This document shows positions 6,481 through 10,248 of a stretch of 10,248 nucleotides of DNA, in pieces. The stretch comes from Bacillota bacterium. Its GTDB lineage: Bacteria; Bacillota; Clostridia; Lachnospirales; Lachnospiraceae. Within the stretch, counting starts at the first letter, position 1, and every line of letters starts with the position of its first letter. The position numbers were made by a program, and so were the translations under genes. The notes beneath the pieces were generated by a model. The model saw only the letters and a list, made by a program, of their open reading frames with translations, ran no database searches and was not told the DNA's origin. Location of the stretch: the NCBI GenBank assembly GCA_023398855.1, contig JAEWRS010000539.1, forward strand, positions 1 to 10,248, given 5' to 3'.

Positions 6481-6552
6481 GCCTCCTTGTTTTTCCTGAA
6501 ACCCTTTACAATCGGCTTTAAACGTGTTAAAACGTTGTAGTAAGAAGGAGGC
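6481..6552 (+). promoter_or_regulatory. Leader segment able to pair with the map ribosome-binding site
   Basis: GCCTCCTT at 6481-6488 is the exact reverse complement of AAGGAGGC at 6545-6552, which contains the map Shine-Dalgarno sequence six bases before ATG 6558. Both lie inside the predicted leader. Pairing would close a 56-base loop and hide the ribosome site. That this happens in the cell is inference. Confidence 0.4.
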
Positions 6553-6557
6553 TCCAT

Positions 6558-7430
6558 ATGTTTAAAATAGGAAGAAATGATGCATGCTGGTGCAAAAGCG
6601 GAAAAAAATACAAGAACTGCCATTTGTCCTTTGACCAAAAGCTTGAGAATTACGCAGTCATGGGAGATGAAGTTCCGGAGCATAATATGATAAAAACGCC
6701 GGCTCAGATTGAAGGAATCCGCCGTGCAGGAATGGTTAACAACAAGATCCTGGATCTGGTGGAGGAGATGATGAAGCCAGGGATCAGCACCGAAGATATC
6801 AATACCCTGGTGCACGAAAATACCATCAGGATGGGAGGGATTCCTGCTCCTCTGAATTTTGACGGGTATCCTAAGAGCGTGTGCACCTCGGTCAATGATG
6901 TGGTGTGCCATGGGATCCCGGATCCAAAACGGATCTTACAGGAAGGTGATATCGTCAATGTGGATGTGACAACCATTGTGGACGGCTTTTATGCTGATGC
7001 GTCCAGAATGTTCTGCATTGGAAAGGTGTCTCCTGAGGCATTAAGGCTGGTTCAGGTTACAAAGGAAAGTGTGGACATGGCCTTAAAAGAAACCAGGGCA
7101 TGGGGCCATTTAGGTGATATCGGTGCAGCTATTTCTGAACACATCTATGCCAATGGTTTTACTGTGGTAAGAGAGATCGGCGGACACGGCGTTGGACTGG
7201 ATTTCCATGAAGAGCCATGGGTCAGCCACATCGGAACAAGAGGGACAGATATGCTTTTGGTACCCGGGATGATATTTACCATTGAACCCATGGTAAATGC
7301 AGGAAAAGCTGATGTGGTGCAGGATGACCAGGATGGATGGACCATTTACACAAAGGATGGAAGTCTGTCCGCCCAGTGGGAATATACTGTTTTAATTACA
7401 GAAGAGGGACCGGAGGTGCTGGCAAGATAA
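6558..7430 (+). CDS. map: Methionine aminopeptidase type I with N-terminal SEC-C zinc motif
   Basis: It removes the initiator methionine from new proteins in the cytosol. The 290-residue chain has two parts. Residues 5-22 (GRNDACWCKSGKKYKNCH) form a SEC-C-type zinc knuckle with ligands C10, C12, C21 and H22, of the kind found at the SecA C-terminus. The catalytic pita-bread domain follows from about residue 46. Its five metal ligands are all present: D136 (NVDVTT), D147 (YADASRMF), H210 (GGHGVG), E243 (TIEPM) and E275 (WEYTV). H118 (VCHGIP) and H217 match the catalytic histidines. The extension explains the length over the usual 250. ATG 6558 has AAGGAGG six bases upstream. The stop TAA is followed immediately by the tag ATG, so the two are cotranscribed. 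The SEC-C part departs from the common GRNDPCPCGSGKKYK form at three positions (P9A, P11W, G13K in this numbering). Confidence 0.96.
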   Translation: MFKIGRNDACWCKSGKKYKNCHLSFDQKLENYAVMGDEVPEHNMIKTPAQIEGIRRAGMVNNKILDLVEEMMKPGISTEDINTLVHENTIRMGGIPAPLNFDGYPKSVCTSVNDVVCHGIPDPKRILQEGDIVNVDVTTIVDGFYADASRMFCIGKVSPEALRLVQVTKESVDMALKETRAWGHLGDIGAAISEHIYANGFTVVREIGGHGVGLDFHEEPWVSHIGTRGTDMLLVPGMIFTIEPMVNAGKADVVQDDQDGWTIYTKDGSLSAQWEYTVLITEEGPEVLAR

Positions 7431-8006
7431 ATGGAAAAAAAGCGTTGTTTTTGGGTGGATGAAACCTCCCCTGTGTATGTGAAATATCACGATGAGGAAT
7501 GGGGAGCACCGGTTTATGATGATGAGAAGCTTTATGAAATGCTCCTTTTAGAAACCTTTCAGGCCGGACTGTCATGGATCACCATTTTAAGAAAAAGAGA
7601 GGCCTTTCGTCAGGCTTTTGATGGTTTTGATGCGGAAAAGGTGGCATGCTACGGTGAGGAGAAACTGAAGGCTTTAATGGAAGATACGGGAATCATCAGG
7701 AACCGGAAAAAGCTGGAGGCAGCCGTAAAAAATGCCCGTGTGTTCCTGGAGATCCAGCAGGAATTTGGCTCTTTCTCTAAGTATTTATGGGGATTTACAA
7801 ACAATGAGATCCTGGTCAACCAGGATGACTGCTTCCCCGTGAAAACAGAATTGTCAGACAGGGTTTCAAAGGATATGAAAAAGAGAGGAATGGCTTTTGT
7901 AGGCTCTGTCACCATATATTCCTATCTTCAGGCAGTGGGGGTAGTGAATGATCATGAGCTTTCCTGCTTCTGCAGAAAAGAAATGGAGAAAAAGCAGGAG
8001 GATTGA
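7431..8006 (+). CDS. tag: DNA-3-methyladenine glycosylase I
   Basis: It excises 3-methyladenine from alkylated DNA as the first step of base excision repair. The 191-residue product aligns along its length with E. coli Tag. The zinc-snap ligands C6, H20, H175 and C179 are present, as are the base-binding E41 in LLLETFQAGLSW, with W49 after it, and the FVGSVTIYSYLQAVGVVNDH block. The ATG follows the map TAA without a spacer. The nearest ribosome-like site, GGAGGTG at 7412-7418 inside map, is 12 bases upstream, so translation is probably coupled to map termination. No clear terminator follows, leaving open read-through into the lipoprotein operon. The Lys/Glu-rich last ten residues are not conserved. 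Confidence 0.95.
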   Translation: MEKKRCFWVDETSPVYVKYHDEEWGAPVYDDEKLYEMLLLETFQAGLSWITILRKREAFRQAFDGFDAEKVACYGEEKLKALMEDTGIIRNRKKLEAAVKNARVFLEIQQEFGSFSKYLWGFTNNEILVNQDDCFPVKTELSDRVSKDMKKRGMAFVGSVTIYSYLQAVGVVNDHELSCFCRKEMEKKQED

Positions 8007-8102
8007 AATAAACAAAAGCGGGGTATTATTTGATAGAAGAGTACATAGCCTTTGAAACAAGAGGTTAAAAAGTAATGCTGCATCCGGAAAATGTAATTTT
8101 TA

Positions 8103-8131
8103 TTGGAAAATTTTACAAAATGTGGTAAAAT
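8103..8131 (+). promoter_or_regulatory. Promoter of the DUF4015 lipoprotein operon, with dyad
   Basis: TTGGAA (8103-8108) and TAAAAT (8126-8131) stand 17 bases apart, and TGG directly before the -10 makes it an extended -10. An inverted repeat ATTTTAC (8110-8116) / GTAAAAT (8125-8131) with an 8-base spacer covers the spacer and -10, a possible operator. The rest of the gap from 8007 to 8188 is AT-rich with nothing else I can name. Confidence 0.55.
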
Positions 8132-8188
8132 ATTAAATAATTATTACAAACAACACCTGAAACCATAAAGAAAGTGAACGAGAGTATT

Positions 8189-9592
8189 ATGAAAAGATGG
8201 CTTTTGGCAGTAATTGCATTTTCGTTGGTGACCTCCGGATGCAGCAGGTATAAGGGAATTCCCGAACTCCCTGAGATTGACGGCAAAAAAGAAGAATCTC
8301 AGCAGAGCACAGAAGAATCCAGGCAGGGGGCAGAGGAGAATGGCGGTCTGCTTCCCATGGAAGCTTCTGCTTTACCGGGAAAGAAACCGGTAAAGGTGAA
8401 GGGAATCTATATATCAGGCTATATGGCAGGCTCTGAAGGGCTCCAGGCTATTTTGGACAAAATTCAGGGCACGGAGATTAATGCCGTGGTCATTGACGTA
8501 AAAAATGACGACGGCAGGATCACCTTTGCCATGGAAGATGCCTTTACGGTAAATGAGATCGGTGCCACAGAAAAGTACATCAAAGACATAGACAGCCTGA
8601 TGGTTCAGCTAAAAGCCAGGGGGCTTTATACGATTGCCCGGGTTGTGGCCTTCCGTGATCCATATCTGGCCGAGAAAAAGCCGGAGTGGGGCCTTAAGAA
8701 TAAGGACGGGAGTCTGCACCGGGATAATAAAGGACTGGCCTGGGTAAACCCTTACAGGACAGAAGTGTGGGACTATTTGGTTGAGGTGGCCACAGAGGCT
8801 TCCAAGGCAGGATTTGATGAGGTTCAGTTTGACTACATCCGGTTCGCTACGGACAGTTCCATGAAACAAGTGGTATTTGATGATCAGGATACCAGGGGCC
8901 GGTCAAAGACGGATATTATTACGGAATTTATCCAATATGCCTGCAAAAAGCTTTCTGCCCATAATATTTTTGTTTCTGCGGATGTGTTTGGGACAATCAT
9001 TGGAAGTAAGGTGGACGCTGAGGCAGTGGGACAGATTTACCATGAGATGGCAGCACATCTGGATTATATCTGCCCCATGATTTATCCATCCCATTACGGA
9101 GATGGAAACTTTGGTATTGACCACCCGGATATGGAGCCCTACCGGACAATCCAGGCAGCATTGAAGCTGTCAAAGCAGGACCTGGAATCCACAAGATCGG
9201 ATGGAGCGCATCAGGCCATTGTCCGGCCCTGGCTCCAGGATTTTACAGCTTCTTATCTGAAACACTTTATACCTTACGGGGCCAAGGAGATCAGGGCCCA
9301 GATCCAGGCGGTTTATGATGCCGGATATGATGAATGGATTTTATGGAGTGCATCTAACCGGTATACCTGGGATGGCCTTTTGACGGAAGAAGCCGCCAGA
9401 GAAGAGGCGGAAAAACTGGCCCGCATGAGAGAAACGGAAGAAAAGCCTTTAAAATCTTCTGCGGAAACAGAGGAATCCTCTTCAGCAGCTTCCGGTGAGA
9501 CAAAGGAGTCTCAGCCGGAGACGAAAGCTGAAGATAAAAAGAAAGCAAAGCCTGAGGTAGTCATTGTGACCACAGGCAGCTACGGAAACTAG
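8189..9592 (+). CDS. Lipoprotein with DUF4015 putative glycoside-hydrolase domain
   Basis: The 467-residue product begins with a lipoprotein signal peptide: basic MKR, a hydrophobic run, then VTSGC with C18 as the likely lipidated residue. It should be anchored on the outside of the membrane. A Glu/Ser/Gln-rich linker (25-60) leads to a TIM-barrel-like domain at about 68-395 of the DUF4015 family. Key blocks are KGIYISGYMAGS, NAVVIDVKNDDGR, FDEVQFDYIRFA (209-220), VSADVFG (262-268) and YICPMIYPSHYG (293-304), with acidic residues at strand ends as in glycoside hydrolases. Substrate and activity are not established; a cell-wall or envelope sugar polymer is a guess. Residues 400-455 form a low-complexity Glu/Ser/Lys tail. 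ATG 8189 is chosen because it starts the signal peptide and has GAGAG upstream; a GTG five codons earlier (8174) has no ribosome site. It heads a tight group with the DUF1653 gene and uvrC. Confidence 0.88.
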   Translation: MKRWLLAVIAFSLVTSGCSRYKGIPELPEIDGKKEESQQSTEESRQGAEENGGLLPMEASALPGKKPVKVKGIYISGYMAGSEGLQAILDKIQGTEINAVVIDVKNDDGRITFAMEDAFTVNEIGATEKYIKDIDSLMVQLKARGLYTIARVVAFRDPYLAEKKPEWGLKNKDGSLHRDNKGLAWVNPYRTEVWDYLVEVATEASKAGFDEVQFDYIRFATDSSMKQVVFDDQDTRGRSKTDIITEFIQYACKKLSAHNIFVSADVFGTIIGSKVDAEAVGQIYHEMAAHLDYICPMIYPSHYGDGNFGIDHPDMEPYRTIQAALKLSKQDLESTRSDGAHQAIVRPWLQDFTASYLKHFIPYGAKEIRAQIQAVYDAGYDEWILWSASNRYTWDGLLTEEAAREEAEKLARMRETEEKPLKSSAETEESSSAASGETKESQPETKAEDKKKAKPEVVIVTTGSYGN

Positions 9593-9607
9593 GAAGTGAG
9601 GGAAGCC

Positions 9608-10147
9608 ATGGACAGAACGCCCAGATCAGGAGATTTCTACCGGCATTTTAAGGATAAGATGTACCAGGTGATCGCTGTTGCGGTTCATTCAGAGACTGGA
9701 GAAGAAATGGTAGTATATCAGGCGCTGTACGGGTCCTTTGGGATTTACGTCCGTCCTCTGACCATGTTTAACAGCGAGGTGGACAGGGAAAAGTATCCCG
9801 AAGCAAAGCAGAAATTCAGATTTGAAAAGATGGATTTGGGTTCAGGGGATCCAGTGGAAGAGGACCAGACCCCATTGGTATCCGTCCGCCAGAGCCAGGT
9901 GGATGCGCCGCCGGATCCTTGTTTTCACGAAAATAATAATCTTCTTGCATTTCTTGACGCAGGGACGTATCATGATAAGCTGGAGATTCTTGAGGAGCGG
10001 AAGGACCGTTTTTCCCCGGAAGAGCTGATGGCCATTTGTGAAATTATGGAAGTCGGAAGGCCGGACTCTGAACCAGAAGAAAAATATTACGCAGTGAAAC
10101 GGTATCTGGAGCTGCAGAATAAATACGAGGGAGCAAGATTGAGGTGA
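9608..10147 (+). CDS. DUF1653 domain protein with C-terminal extension
   Basis: The 179-residue product has a DUF1653 domain at about residues 8-75, seen in GDFYRHFKDKMYQVIAVA, HSETGEEMVVYQALYG and GIYVRPLTMF. This small beta-rich family has no assigned function. Most stand-alone members that I know of are under 100 residues. Here an acidic linker (76-105) and a predicted helical region (108-175, NNLLAFLDAGTYHDKLEIL then SPEELMAICEIMEV) are added and are not recognised. There is no signal peptide, so it is probably cytoplasmic. ATG 9608 has GAGGG about five bases upstream; the frame also holds a GTG at 9596, too close to the previous stop to have a ribosome site of its own. It lies 15 bases after the lipoprotein gene, and its last codons contain the uvrC ribosome site, so all three genes are likely cotranscribed. 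Confidence 0.85.
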   Translation: MDRTPRSGDFYRHFKDKMYQVIAVAVHSETGEEMVVYQALYGSFGIYVRPLTMFNSEVDREKYPEAKQKFRFEKMDLGSGDPVEEDQTPLVSVRQSQVDAPPDPCFHENNNLLAFLDAGTYHDKLEILEERKDRFSPEELMAICEIMEVGRPDSEPEEKYYAVKRYLELQNKYEGARLR

Positions 10148-10156
10148 TTTGTTTCA

Positions 10157-10248
10157 GTGGACAACAGGTCGTTTAATATAGAAGAAGAATTAAAAAAACT
10201 GCCGTCCCAGCCTGGCGTGTATATCATGCACGACAAGCGGGACGAAAT
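10157..10248 (+). CDS. uvrC: Excinuclease ABC subunit C, N-terminal fragment (runs off window)
   Basis: Only 30 codons and two bases are inside the window. The translation from GTG 10157 begins [16 protein letters not shown] and continues [14 protein letters not shown]. This is the characteristic start of UvrC, in which PGVY opens the GIY-YIG nuclease domain that makes the 3' incision in nucleotide excision repair. GAGGTGAT (10141-10148), overlapping the stop of the DUF1653 gene, lies eight bases upstream and supports the GTG start. The catalytic YIG half, the UvrB-binding region and the C-terminal nuclease lie beyond the edge. It is placed third in a tight group after the DUF4015 and DUF1653 genes. 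Confidence 0.9.
   Translation, partial: MDNRSFNIEEELKKLPSQPGVYIMHDKRDE

Noticed and set aside
6473..6498. Direct repeat TTTTTCCTG, two copies 17 bases apart, in the map leader
   Set aside because: Low-complexity pyrimidine run; the nearby complement to the ribosome site is the stronger signal.
6505..6533. Possible second map promoter TTTACA-17-TAAAAC
   Set aside because: The -10 matches only four of six positions and would give a leader of under 20 bases; the upstream pair at 6420-6448 is better.
6327..6911. 194-codon open frame on the minus strand over the map gene and its leader
   Set aside because: It lies antisense to map, whose product is fully recognisable, and its translation shows no family features.
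8007..8102. Terminator after tag
   Set aside because: No stem of useful length followed by a T-run could be found in this stretch.
8903..9194. Minus-strand open frames inside the lipoprotein gene
   Set aside because: Shadows of the plus-strand frame; no ribosome site and no recognisable protein.
1..10248. CRISPR arrays, insertion sequences, tRNA or rRNA genes, toxin-antitoxin or defence genes
   Set aside because: No spaced direct repeats, terminal inverted repeats, transposase motifs or tRNA-like folds were seen; nearly all sequence is taken by recognisable housekeeping genes.

Overview
The window reads as a stretch of housekeeping chromosome from a low-to-moderate GC Gram-positive anaerobe. 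Most likely it is a member of the Clostridia close to Lachnospiraceae. The grounds are the strong purine-rich ribosome sites before nearly every gene, occasional TTG and GTG starts, a DarA/PstA-type cyclic-di-AMP receptor, a UPF0371 (DUF1846) protein and a SEC-C-tagged methionine aminopeptidase. Assignment to genus is not possible from this alone. I see no phage, transposon, CRISPR, tRNA or rRNA sequence, and no intergenic gap over about 300 bases.

Layout, left to right. (1) The 3' end of a MutS/MutS2-like gene enters from the left edge and ends at a bidirectional hairpin terminator that it shares with a converging ferritin-like di-iron protein gene on the minus strand. (2) Divergent from the latter is a Nudix hydrolase gene. 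(3) A darA-like c-di-AMP receptor gene follows, with its own consensus -10 box and a strong terminator behind it. (4) Then comes a pyrimidine (deoxy)nucleoside salvage operon, cdd-pdp-deoC: cytidine deaminase, pyrimidine-nucleoside phosphorylase and deoxyribose-phosphate aldolase. Together these turn cytidine and deoxycytidine into uracil plus sugar phosphate, and deoxyribose-5-phosphate into glyceraldehyde-3-phosphate and acetaldehyde. A mutase that moves the phosphate from C1 to C5 is needed between the last two steps and is not in the window. (5) A 15-bp bidirectional terminator separates deoC from a converging UPF0371 gene. (6) UPF0371 and the divergent map-tag pair (methionine aminopeptidase; 3-methyladenine DNA glycosylase I) share a 214-base intergenic region in which two promoters appear to overlap. 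(7) The last block, behind its own extended -10 promoter, encodes a lipoprotein with a DUF4015 putative glycoside-hydrolase domain, a DUF1653 protein and the first 30 codons of uvrC, all tightly spaced.

The best candidates for something not already described are regulatory. In the map leader, an 8-base segment is exactly complementary to the map Shine-Dalgarno region. The promoters of UPF0371 and map overlap on opposite strands. A strong terminator lies between darA and cdd, with no obvious promoter after it. A dyad overlaps the lipoprotein-operon promoter. Several protein families here (UPF0371, DUF4015, DUF1653, the ferritin-like protein) are known as families but poorly defined in function. 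I did not find a coherent new multi-gene system.
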